From assembly GCF_000234665.1 (NCBI RefSeq), contig NC_018337.1, positions 520,222-584,221 on the forward strand: 64,000 nucleotides of DNA, in the 5' to 3' direction. Positions 10,401 to 17,441 of this stretch are shown in pieces. The stretch is from Leishmania mexicana MHOM/GT/2001/U1103. Taxonomy: Eukaryota > Euglenozoa > Kinetoplastea > Trypanosomatida > Trypanosomatidae. Position 1 is the first letter of the stretch, and each line of letters starts with the position of its first letter. The notes beneath the pieces were generated by a model that made no database searches, was not told where the DNA came from, and was given only the letters and a program-made list of their open reading frames with translations. The position numbers and the translations under genes are program-made.

Positions 10401-12176
10401 GATGGTGTTCTGAATCGACTCAAACTGCTCATCCGAGATGCTCTTCAGAAGCAGCTGCTTCCAGATACTCTCATCACCTGTGTCGATGGTGCAGATATAG
10501 GCTGTCTCCGACGAATGCAGTGTTTTGTGCTTCCTGATCTCAAAACGGTCTTCGGACTCCATCATGTTCCGCTCCAGCGCCGCGCTAGCAGCCTCCGTCT
10601 TGCGATAGAGCGCTATGAGATTACTATTTTCTTTTTGCACCACAAAAAGTTCCAGCAGCTTGGCAGCGCTATCCGAGAACTCGGTGTTCGGCTCCTGCGT
10701 CGAGGTATGCAAAGGCGCCTTGACGACAGCGTCATGCCAAAAGTTCGCGCGGCGTCGCATCTGTTGCAGAATGACGTCACCACCCCCGTTCGACTTTTGA
10801 CGCCCCTCCTCTGGACCTTCAAAGGCGTCAGGGAGCATTCCTTTCATCCCCTTGACCACCATGCGCACCTCGGAGGCGCTGTCTTTCATCTCCAAGCACG
10901 GGTATTTGCGGCTCGGGTACAGAACGGATGCCTCCACTCCACGGCGACTGCGCAGTCCTGACGGCAGGATTGAGGCAATAATATGATGCGCACCAGGGAG
11001 CCCCACAACGTTCCACATAGACCCCAGACACTCACGCAGCTCGGCTGCGTTGCTCTCCGTCGGCACCGATCGATCCTCTCGCATCCGCGACTGCATGCAC
11101 ATGAGCTGCGCCCACTTCTCATTCACTACAATTTCGCCAATTGGGCACTGCTCAATGGCGGCCTGAACTGCTTCCGCGACCTCCGGTCCGAAAAAGGCGT
11201 ACTTTCCGGAAACAGGGTCTACGTACGACTCTGGCGAGCATGTAAAGATGCAGGTGTGAATGCGGGGCCCTTTGTATAACACCTTGTTGTTTTCAGTGAT
11301 GGTGGAGAATGCCGGCATACTCTCAATGCACGAAAACCACGAGAGGCGCACCAGCTGCTCGTGGCACTCCTTTGCAAACAGAAGCGCGTCAGACGGCGCC
11401 TGGAAGGCAAACACCTCCATGCTTTTATAGAACCCCACGCGGTAGCCACGGCAGCAGGAGCTGCTGTGAAAGAGAAGCTGTTGGTATACCCTCATGACGA
11501 GTTCCTCGATGTCGCCCAGAGGATATGTCACATTTGAGACAAAGTGAAAAACAAAGGAGACGTCGCGCTGAGGAAGCAGGATTGCGTCCCAGCGTTGCAC
11601 ATGATAAACATCATCGTGAGCTTCCATCAAGTTCGCCTCTGCTGCCTCGAGTCGGTGAAGCCCGGCTGCCCGCACTCGCGCAGCGATGCGACCGCGTTCA
11701 AACGCCACTTCGATACGATTTGCTTGTCGCTGCCGCAAGACATCGTCCCCTATGCGGGCCTTGAGCGAATCGTTCTCGCGCAGCAGTCTCTCATTCTCCT
11801 TTCTCAGCTGGTCAAGGCGATCGGTAAGGGTAATGAGCTGCGCCTTCGAGTCCGCTTCCAGCTGAATGAGTGAGCGCTGCAGTTGCTCGATTGTGTGGAT
11901 AAGTTCCTCATTCCAAATTGATATCTCCTCTATTGATGTATTTTTTAGGGCAGTTTTCTCCGCAGCAAAGGTGGATGAGAGTCCTTCATCGTAGGGAAGC
12001 AGTCTCCGGGATGTTGCCTGTGAAAGTCGCGCTCGCAGGTCGGCTATCTCGGCCTTCAACCCCTCTATTTGCTTTGCTGCCTCACGCTTCTCGATAATTA
12101 GGTTCGTCAGATGAGCATCCTTTTCCTTCATGCGCGCGTCCGCACCAGCGTCAGACATCACTGCAAAACCTTCCAT
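7404..12176 (-). CDS. Large protein with three tandem class III nucleotidyl-cyclase-like domains
   Basis: A 1590-aa protein. Residues about 10-170 form a coiled coil. Three segments then resemble the class III adenylyl/guanylyl cyclase fold: about 205-360 (VSFVFHFVSN, then YAFFGPEVAEAV and GEIVVNEKW), about 557-710 (YICTIDTGDE, then FRAGVASGPM, TGPAIRLSGTL and ESGEILAME) and about 877-1090 (LAFLYCDVAGAGAIA, then ARGGEIRLSRS). The catalytic pattern is degraded. In domain 1 the first metal-binding Asp is replaced (F-x-H), and the usual GD after the substrate loop is absent in all three. The C-terminal ~450 residues are Ala/Ser/Pro-rich and probably disordered. No transmembrane helix is obvious, unlike the receptor-type cyclases of trypanosomatids. 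The first codon of the longest frame is GTG, so I use the ATG at 12176; the ATG at 12158 is an alternative. A regulatory or scaffold role is inference. Confidence 0.72.
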   Translation of the reverse strand: MEGFAVMSDAGADARMKEKDAHLTNLIIEKREAAKQIEGLKAEIADLRARLSQATSRRLLPYDEGLSSTFAAEKTALKNTSIEEISIWNEELIHTIEQLQRSLIQLEADSKAQLITLTDRLDQLRKENERLLRENDSLKARIGDDVLRQRQANRIEVAFERGRIAARVRAAGLHRLEAAEANLMEAHDDVYHVQRWDAILLPQRDVSFVFHFVSNVTYPLGDIEELVMRVYQQLLFHSSSCCRGYRVGFYKSMEVFAFQAPSDALLFAKECHEQLVRLSWFSCIESMPAFSTITENNKVLYKGPRIHTCIFTCSPESYVDPVSGKYAFFGPEVAEAVQAAIEQCPIGEIVVNEKWAQLMCMQSRMREDRSVPTESNAAELRECLGSMWNVVGLPGAHHIIASILPSGLRSRRGVEASVLYPSRKYPCLEMKDSASEVRMVVKGMKGMLPDAFEGPEEGRQKSNGGGDVILQQMRRRANFWHDAVVKAPLHTSTQEPNTEFSDSAAKLLELFVVQKENSNLIALYRKTEAASAALERNMMESEDRFEIRKHKTLHSSETAYICTIDTGDESIWKQLLLKSISDEQFESIQNTIRGDIHNAAKVHFGFLMSGNYSDVFTYVFREVEQALAFVSEMYIKVNRTGTKYAHTSLGKGRDVFLFRAGVASGPMTSIYRNLENGVLKCTGPAIRLSGTLCDLAESGEILAMEDVVRSFYSKKENLLDTQYIVKQRPQFIGSHDPPAMVHSILPKPFAYRHKQLRNFGRAAMQNKNLYLPYRSVLAALTLRRDELPRQGVLDMMEQQQRRLELGEMARMSAEDNYERGWEVSMATTSPLRSPWLLLCQPQAEEKSENVPARRRSVRFRTVEEVEADLMYVRRSTKPLAFLYCDVAGAGAIARSVAPPLLRLVWAHYNYIVQNAVRSFSGYVAKTNSTTSYLVVFEEPTMALEAARQIQLEMVESIWPEELRMLESTLHVKDIKSHTVLFNGPRPQISVHVSDQYMWCFMCSSSSPPALKSDASSKAVSEGGADGGSATAEPLSVVHISGVGVDETFVLGLHARGGEIRLSRSLLNAVGAHPSGKLLLAQLRMELVVTPRIIHSVEGAKRKSSTTTEEAKKAQGDSEPKAVKANVFVEECVASVPRRLEGRLALIPPSTSTAFGAAKRTEAALAMATASVAEGNAESTSGEDDGAVPADDTGRLESATPAAATTETAGLALATLPKTMVLPTAMMAQHAWLVEPEESFNPLPAASLTDWSTVTPHPADRLKDLGLLEVTCRIQAELQELLKMFPSAQLLAQAVEGVADESASELPAVFQAERSTSAAAGGAAGSKTSAENCSSTKIPAPPTSLSATRGSVNLTRRSKDAAPPKASAASSATRVTTRAAIVEQYALFMDFSKYLITVLLNALAICVDQRSPPALPLPRCGQSSKVTAVAPPPISSDSSPAGPLGGSAGSGSQRNSRSASSARVHGTSFHAIEYSSSGSARESCFSSLPGISPPNGRLSNKAPAGARASLMSPPLSRDAEPQERGSSDSLCEDFKVSPERLFLSALDYLDDACRTLAQVSDTGLGKLAKIPAAPLSKSKTFPFRSNSARRH

Positions 12177-12246
12177 GCTGCTCAAGCAAATCACTCAGCG
12201 ATGGTTGTGCGGCTTTTTTGTGATACGTGAATAAGCAGGTGTACAT
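12151..12246 (-). other. Upstream ORF overlapping the start of the cyclase-like gene
   Basis: If the transcript begins at the acceptor near 12260, its first ATG is at 12246, in a different frame from the main ORF. It opens a 31-codon frame ending in TGA at 12153-12151, which runs past the main ATGs at 12176 and 12158. An upstream ORF that overlaps the main start usually lowers translation. It depends on where the leader is spliced on. Confidence 0.35.
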
Positions 12247-12259
12247 ATTCCAGCGAAAG

Positions 12260-12355
12260 CTCAATCAGGAAAGATAAAGTAGGGATGAAAGTAAATGATG
12301 CAAAGGGAAGAAGTCGAAATAATAGAAAAGAGAGGACAAAGAAAGAGATGTCCCA
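12260..12355 (-). promoter_or_regulatory. Likely spliced-leader acceptor for the cyclase-like gene
   Basis: On the minus strand, a long run of T and C (complement of 12290-12355) is followed by the first AG at 12261-12260. It lies about 85 nt before the ATG at 12176. Confidence 0.5.
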
Positions 12356-12547
12356 CCGAAAAAAAAGGATTCATCATGCAGAATCAGCATAGAAAGAGAC
12401 TTCCCATCTGCGTTGAAGGTACCCTTCTCGTGACTGCCTACAAAAGCATAAGCAGATGCGCGCCATCCACCCAGCACCTGTATATTAGACCGGGTGAATT
12501 TTCAGTATTTTTTTTCTGATTCAGTAGAAATCGACGTCGCATTGATA

Positions 12548-14293
12548 TCAACAGCCCTGCTCAATTTTCGAGTGATCTTTCTGCGGAGTGCCGTCCTCGT
12601 CATCGGCTTGCAGCTCGCCCTCATGAGCGCGGTAGGCCTTCCAGTCATTATAGCTCATGTGGTTGCTCTTCTTTTCCATCATACCACATGTACTAAAGCA
12701 GTAGTCACGCCAACGCGTATTGAACTGTTGTGCCTTTTCCTGATTGTCGCCAACGAGAGTGCCCATGGCCACTTTTGCTCTCGTATCACCGGGGACCATT
12801 TTCCCGAGCCGCTCCAGGAACACCGCGTTTTGCTCCACGGGCTCATGAATTTCAAATCCAAGATTGAAATCTTCAAAGAGGGTGCTCTTCCAGTTTTGCT
12901 TCACAAATTGCTGGAGTTCCTCGCGGCGGTTCGCGGGCATTTTTGTGAGCTTGTCGGTGTCCAACAACAGGCGAGCATACCAAGCGCACTTTGCCACGAC
13001 TTTGACGTCGCACATCATGGTGTTCAACTCCTCGGCCTGGGTGTAGCATCTCTTCATCTCCTCGTCATAGTAGAGGCGCAGAATTGAGTTACATTGCTTA
13101 CATACAGGTAGATAATCGCCGTCCAGTGCGTGTTGATGAGGCGGCGGCATGAATTTTCGAAACGACGGGGGCGTTATAGCGTGGCGCAGGAGCCCCCTGG
13201 TGCCCAAACAACAAGCACAGCTTGGGATTTTGGACTCCACTAAGGCTGCGGCATCTGCCTGCAGCTCGCTCACGCCGTGGGCAAATGGGCACTGGTCTTG
13301 CAGCTCACAGACCCCCAAGGCATGATACATGCAAAGCCGCGTTTTCACTTTCGGATCAACCAAAAGCTGTATCTCAAGAGCTTTGCGGGGATCGCGCTTG
13401 ACATGCTTCGTGATCACCGCCAGCTTCTTTTCCATCACGTAGCATTTTGCCCTTCCTGGCGAGCACTCGAATAGAAAGTTTCCGTTCCTGTCCAGTACAC
13501 GCACTTTGGTGCCGCTGCGGATCTGCGCTAGGAGTGCATCGCCGCCACTGATCTCGGATGCGGGGCACGCTTTTTTCTCCTTTTCGGAGTCCGATTTTAA
13601 CATTTCCCGCTGCAGTTTCTTCAGCTCCATTGCCGCCTTCGACGAGGTGCGCTGGAGCCACTGCGCAACATCGAAGGCGTCTGCGCTCATGTTGGTCACC
13701 TCCGATGCCTTCTGCATCACGGCCCGGCCGACCAAATAGGAGGCCAGTGCGTCTTCCGCTGCATAGTTGACCCTGCTGTCGGAAAGCGGCAGTTCCCAGT
13801 TGCTGCGTGTAATCATCTTGTCCTTCTCGATAGATAAATTGGCCACACTCTTCGCAAGTACTTTCAGGTTTGATTGTGCACCTTGATGAAGGCCAAGCAG
13901 TGCGCTGTAGTGAGCTATGTCAAGCACACTCTGAATCGTGATGTTCTGCTCTTTTTGGAGGCGCGAGACATCGCCGCTTACACCGACCCCACATTTTATA
14001 ATGCTCGGGTCACAGAGCGCCTCCTTCACGGCGGCGGGCAAAATGCGGCCGTCGAAAAAGCTGATGTGAAGCACGAAGCAGTGGCTGGATGTTGCGAATT
14101 GAACGACCGCCAGCGGCAAGTCGCGGAACCACTCCGAGTCCATCCCCATTATTTTCAAATGCACCGGCTGCTGCCGCAGAGTCTGCATCATCTCTGCCCA
14201 TATACGCTCTCCATAGGATAGCCAGGCCGCGCTAGTGTCCACAAAAACACCACACACCCTGGCCGCGACCACGCTCGATGTTATAGTTTTCAT
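12548..14293 (-). CDS. EXD2-like 3'-5' exonuclease with CCCH zinc finger
   Basis: A 581-aa protein. Residues about 10-200 are a DEDDy 3'-5' exonuclease domain of the WRN/RNase D type: GMDSEW gives D52 and E54, VSGD gives D107, and Y-x3-D gives Y176 and D180. A CCCH finger follows at C320, C328, C334 and H338 (spacing 7-5-3). A C-terminal Cys-rich module (C358, C360, C361, C397, C400) contains RHAITPPSFRKF and LPVCKQCNS, which resemble the zinc-binding part of human EXD2 and its plant relatives. The enzyme should remove nucleotides from DNA or RNA 3' ends; the CCCH finger favours RNA. The longest frame begins upstream at a TTG codon, so I chose the first ATG, 14293. A pyrimidine tract and AG lie just upstream. 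Whether it acts in the mitochondrion or nucleus cannot be read from the sequence. Confidence 0.82.
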   Translation of the reverse strand: MKTITSSVVAARVCGVFVDTSAAWLSYGERIWAEMMQTLRQQPVHLKIMGMDSEWFRDLPLAVVQFATSSHCFVLHISFFDGRILPAAVKEALCDPSIIKCGVGVSGDVSRLQKEQNITIQSVLDIAHYSALLGLHQGAQSNLKVLAKSVANLSIEKDKMITRSNWELPLSDSRVNYAAEDALASYLVGRAVMQKASEVTNMSADAFDVAQWLQRTSSKAAMELKKLQREMLKSDSEKEKKACPASEISGGDALLAQIRSGTKVRVLDRNGNFLFECSPGRAKCYVMEKKLAVITKHVKRDPRKALEIQLLVDPKVKTRLCMYHALGVCELQDQCPFAHGVSELQADAAALVESKIPSCACCLGTRGLLRHAITPPSFRKFMPPPHQHALDGDYLPVCKQCNSILRLYYDEEMKRCYTQAEELNTMMCDVKVVAKCAWYARLLLDTDKLTKMPANRREELQQFVKQNWKSTLFEDFNLGFEIHEPVEQNAVFLERLGKMVPGDTRAKVAMGTLVGDNQEKAQQFNTRWRDYCFSTCGMMEKKSNHMSYNDWKAYRAHEGELQADDEDGTPQKDHSKIEQGC

Positions 14294-14298
14294 GTGCT

Positions 14299-14345
14299 CT
14301 ACGACAACCAAAAGGGTAGAATAAGGAAGGGAGCGAGAGAGAGTG
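14299..14345 (-). promoter_or_regulatory. Likely spliced-leader acceptor for the exonuclease gene
   Basis: Minus strand: a CTCTCTCTCGCTCCCTTCC-like tract (complement of about 14322-14345) is followed by GTAG at 14302-14299. This gives a very short 5' UTR before the ATG at 14293. An upstream AG would lengthen it. Confidence 0.4.
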
Positions 14346-14392
14346 TATCTAAGATTCCTCCGCTGTGAGGTCAATGCAATCCGATTCGCGGT

Positions 14393-14625
14393 TTTCTTTT
14401 TTTTTCATAACTGTGGCTTTCTCTGATGACAAAAGGGGAGACACCTCAATGCATGGCATCTAAGGCTCTCAAACCTGCTCTATGGGGAAGCCGGGCAGCC
14501 CTCCCTATCCCTGCGAATGCCGGGCCACCTCTGGTGGTGGCGGGGTCGAGTGCCTGGGAGATGGGGGAGGCCAGAGCGAGTCATCGCTGCGCATGTCGGC
14601 GGTGAGGTCCTGGATAGCGTTGCGT
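14393..14625 (-). mobile_element. Degenerate SIDER-like retroposon copy, sense to transcription
   Basis: Read on the minus strand, this stretch matches the repeat at 38.9-39.1 kb. Both share a GCCGACAT...GCAGC block, the core CACCACCAGAGGTGGC, a GGCTTCCCCA block, and a GAT-CCA-GCA-TGAG block before GGTGT. Both end in an A-rich tail (here the complement of 14393-14407). Short, degenerate elements with A tails in 3' UTRs are typical of Leishmania SIDERs. This copy is in the sense orientation, downstream of the 92-aa gene. The 5' boundary is uncertain; similarity fades above about 14620. Confidence 0.6.
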
Positions 14626-15617
14626 TAAAGCCACCTGCGACAGTGACCGGGCTCTTAGAGTGGAGATGATGGAGGAAAAGAGAAAAATAACTGTGGCTTC
14701 TGTTGCCAGTGCACCGTTAGGTGGAGGCAAAGGAGATGTAGCGATCTCAAGCGTTCGAATCGGATGAAATGCTGCTCTGTCTAACAACGAAAATCTGTAT
14801 ATGGCGAGGTGGGCTTCCTTTTGTCAGCTGCAGATAACCGTGTTCTCATTACATGGTCTTTGGCACGAGCACCGGTGCCCCCGTGGCTGAAAACCGCTGA
14901 AGTTGTGCGATGCGATGGATTGCAAAACTTCCCCACTGCAGCTGAAGCGGTGTCGTTGCTGAAACGGGGTCTCTTCGAGGGTTGTGCCGTGCTGTTCCAG
15001 GTTCGCTCGCATTTCCGGCGGTTGGATCCTCCATGGGAAAGTTTCGGCACCCTCTGTGACTCCATCAAACGTTTCCTGCAGCAGCGCCGAGGCGCTGTGA
15101 AGGAAGGGTCTGGGGCTTTCGCTTCTGCGGGCTGTTTCGGTCGCAGCGGTGGCGGCTCCAGTCCGCCGTCCAGCCGCGCGCTGTGGCGTCATCCTTCGGC
15201 GGGTCGCCACCGGGTGTTGGCGCTCCGCGTCAAGGGGGGTGCGCGTGTTTCTAGCGGGCCCCCGCTGGGCTGATTCCTTTGCGTGGCGCTTTTTGGCTTT
15301 GGGGCTGCCCGTTTCGCCGCCGGGGCCTGACGTGGGCCGGCGTTCAGGGGGCCCCGAGGCCGCGGGGGGGGGTGTTCCATTGGCCACCGCCGCGCCCACC
15401 CACCCCCGACGCCGCTGGCGCATCGCCGCGTTGCCAAAAGGGGCGGTTCGGCCCGGGGGGAGGGTGGGGTGGGGGGGGGTCGGTTTCGTTGGGGTTTGGG
15501 GGAGGGGGTGAGAGGCCTCGCTGGCACGCAGGGGTTGCCCCCGCCACGCTTTGGGGGCGGGGTGCCGCTAGAGCGCTTTTGCTGTGTTTCGGTTTGGGGT
15601 ATGCGTATGTAGGTTCT
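14626..15617. other. Non-coding stretch with odd GC-rich block
   Basis: No confident gene. The left half (14783-15270) has an open plus-strand frame without an ATG that reads like ordinary protein. The right half (about 15140-15600) is unlike the other spacers in the window: very GC-rich with many plus-strand runs of four to nine G, and few of the usual dinucleotide repeats. It may be 3' UTR of the 92-aa gene, an old element remnant, or poor-quality sequence. Confidence 0.5.
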
Positions 15618-15896
15618 TCACGCCTGCCAGATAGTATCGCGCAGGAGTCGAATGGCACGACTGCAGCCTGCTGCCTTCATGCGTTGCTTCGCCGAGTCGT
15701 CGCCCTCGCCGGCGGCGGCTTCGAGAGCCTGTCTGAGTTGGTCGAGGCCAGCGCCGGTGGAGTCGACGCCTTCGACGTAGTCCGCGACGGCGTTGAGAAT
15801 CGCTGGTTCAATGGCGGCATCGTCGCCGCCACATTCTTGCGAGACAAGTAGAGCTGTCAGCTCCTCGAGAAGGTGGTCGATTTCCTGTAGCTCCAT
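15618..15896 (-). CDS. Small acidic conserved-looking protein of unknown function
   Basis: A 92-aa product I do not recognise. It begins MELQEIDHLLEELTALL and has an acidic, Ala/Leu-rich, probably all-helical sequence with two Cys, ending RLLRDTIWQA. Evidence that it is real: it starts at the first ATG after a good splice-acceptor signal on the minus strand (tract at 15962-15999, AG at 15961-15960), composition is balanced rather than repetitive, and it lies on the same strand as all other genes. No membrane segment or targeting signal is visible. The sequence directly after its stop is the GC-odd block, so the C terminus could be affected if that block is an assembly fault. Confidence 0.6.
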   Translation of the reverse strand: MELQEIDHLLEELTALLVSQECGGDDAAIEPAILNAVADYVEGVDSTGAGLDQLRQALEAAAGEGDDSAKQRMKAAGCSRAIRLLRDTIWQA

Positions 15897-15959
15897 CGGG
15901 GCAACGGCTGCACTTCGCTATGCGTGGGGCGCGAACAGGGCACTATGAGCCGCTGGTGG

Positions 15960-15999
15960 CTGAGGTGTGGCAAAGGCGAGAGGGAGAGACACGTGGAGG
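15960..15999 (-). promoter_or_regulatory. Likely spliced-leader acceptor for the 92-aa gene
   Basis: Minus-strand pyrimidine tract (complement of 15962-15999) ending in CAG at 15962-15960. No ATG occurs between it and the chosen start at 15896. Confidence 0.55.
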
Positions 16000-16364
16000 G
16001 GGTGCTGAACTGCTTACGGTGTGAGGCGTTGGATTGCGGGTGCCAGGAGGGCCAGACATGGTCTGGAAATGCGCGCACCAATGCGACAGAACTGAGCAGA
16101 GCACTGACGTGCACCGCGGCTGGTCCATGCCTTCGCCTGTTGGAGACAAGCGGCAAGACGGCAAATGTACAGTGACGGGGTGCGCGGCATCGTTCGCGAG
16201 GGCACTAGTTCATCTAAGCCATGTGAGTGAAAGCCACGGCAACAACAACCTACATCAGAACGCGCGTGCACCACACATTGCAGAGAGGGCACGAACAACG
16301 CGTGGGGAGCGGCACGGGGCTCACTTCGGCACACCTCTCCGCTGGACGGCGGCTCTGCGAGGGA
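16000..16364. other. Short intergenic region
   Basis: About 365 bases between the phosphatase stop and the acceptor of the 92-aa gene. No coding potential, repeat or RNA gene is visible; presumably 3' UTR. Confidence 0.5.
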
Positions 16365-17441
16365 CTACAGATTGGAATGGCGCACGCTACGAGCGTGGTG
16401 CAGCGTCATCTCTGCGTTCGCTGATTCCAAAAAGCCGCTGTTCATGAAACCCAGCTTCTGCGCCGGAATCGGTGTGGTGCGCCGTTCGGCCAGCGTGACG
16501 CCGAGTATCTGCTGCCGCACCGCGGAGCGCACATTCATGGTTTCCATAAAGTCGTCGCAGCGGACGTAATCGAGGTCACGCCAGTGGTCCAGCTCCTTTG
16601 TCACGTCCTTGCCGGCGGGCACCTGCGCCACCGCTCGCAGCACTGGTAGCACATCCAGCAAGGCACGATCCTTCTCCAGACGGGCAACCTCTTGCTGTCC
16701 CTGCTGCAGGCACTGCACCAGGGCGTCTTCCATCTCATGCGGCTTCTCTTCCTGGACCCGGCGCAGGGCGAACATGTAACGCTGTAACACACGGTCGTCA
16801 GGGTCGAAGGGGTCAATGCGAATGCCGTTGCGTGGCGTGAGTGGGAAGCTGCGCACGTTGTCGTCCAGCATAACGACGCTGCTCATCTTCCGCCCGAGCA
16901 TGGGAAGGTACTTCATGTACCCTTGCTGCTCCAGCGTCTGTGTGCGTGAGAGGGCGTAGAAGTTTGTGTGGCTTGTGCTGCTTTTCATCTTATGACTTTC
17001 CTTGGCTAGCTCCACATGGCTGTAGAAGGAGCGCGGCAGCTGCATCACCTGCTGCTCGAGCGCGTCAAGCACGGCGCAGCAGTACGAGGCGGTCCCTGCC
17101 GTCCAAAAGACCACCTCGAAGAGTTGGTTCACCTCTTCCAGGAACTCCTTCAGATGCGGGCGAAGCAGCACATTGTAGTCGATGAGGGAGACACCCTGCA
17201 ACGCTGGGTCGCGGGTTTTATCCTTGCTGCTGTCATGAAGGCTCATGGCGTACGTATGGATGAGCGTCTCATCAATGTCCAGCACCAGCGTATGCTTTCG
17301 CTTGTGCATCGGCAGCGGCGGCGGAAGCGGAAGTGGCCAGTGCGGCTCAAACTCTTGACGCAGCCCAATGGCCACAATAGAGCGGAGGGGTTGCAGCGTC
17401 GCGGCTGAGGCCTGCTGCCGCAGGAGAGAGCGAGCACGCAT
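16365..17441 (-). CDS. FCP1/SCP-like HAD-family protein phosphatase (NLI-interacting factor type)
   Basis: A 358-aa protein with the DxDxT phosphatase signature: LVLDIDETLIH at residues 52-62, D55 nucleophile and D57 acid/base. RPHLKEFLEEV, FEVVFWTAG and VVMLDDNVRSF follow in order, as in the FCP1/SCP (NIF) domain that dephosphorylates Ser/Thr of protein tails. In trypanosomatids, whose RNA polymerase II tail lacks heptads, the substrate cannot be assumed. The first ~44 residues are basic with several Arg and little acid, and could be a mitochondrial presequence. They may also be skipped: an in-frame Met at 45 (MHKRKHTL) lies just before the catalytic domain, and a C/T tract with CAG occurs within codons 4-9. 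The C-terminal ~130 residues are helical and charged. Confidence 0.85.
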   Translation of the reverse strand: MRARSLLRQQASAATLQPLRSIVAIGLRQEFEPHWPLPLPPPLPMHKRKHTLVLDIDETLIHTYAMSLHDSSKDKTRDPALQGVSLIDYNVLLRPHLKEFLEEVNQLFEVVFWTAGTASYCCAVLDALEQQVMQLPRSFYSHVELAKESHKMKSSTSHTNFYALSRTQTLEQQGYMKYLPMLGRKMSSVVMLDDNVRSFPLTPRNGIRIDPFDPDDRVLQRYMFALRRVQEEKPHEMEDALVQCLQQGQQEVARLEKDRALLDVLPVLRAVAQVPAGKDVTKELDHWRDLDYVRCDDFMETMNVRSAVRQQILGVTLAERRTTPIPAQKLGFMNSGFLESANAEMTLHHARSVRHSNL

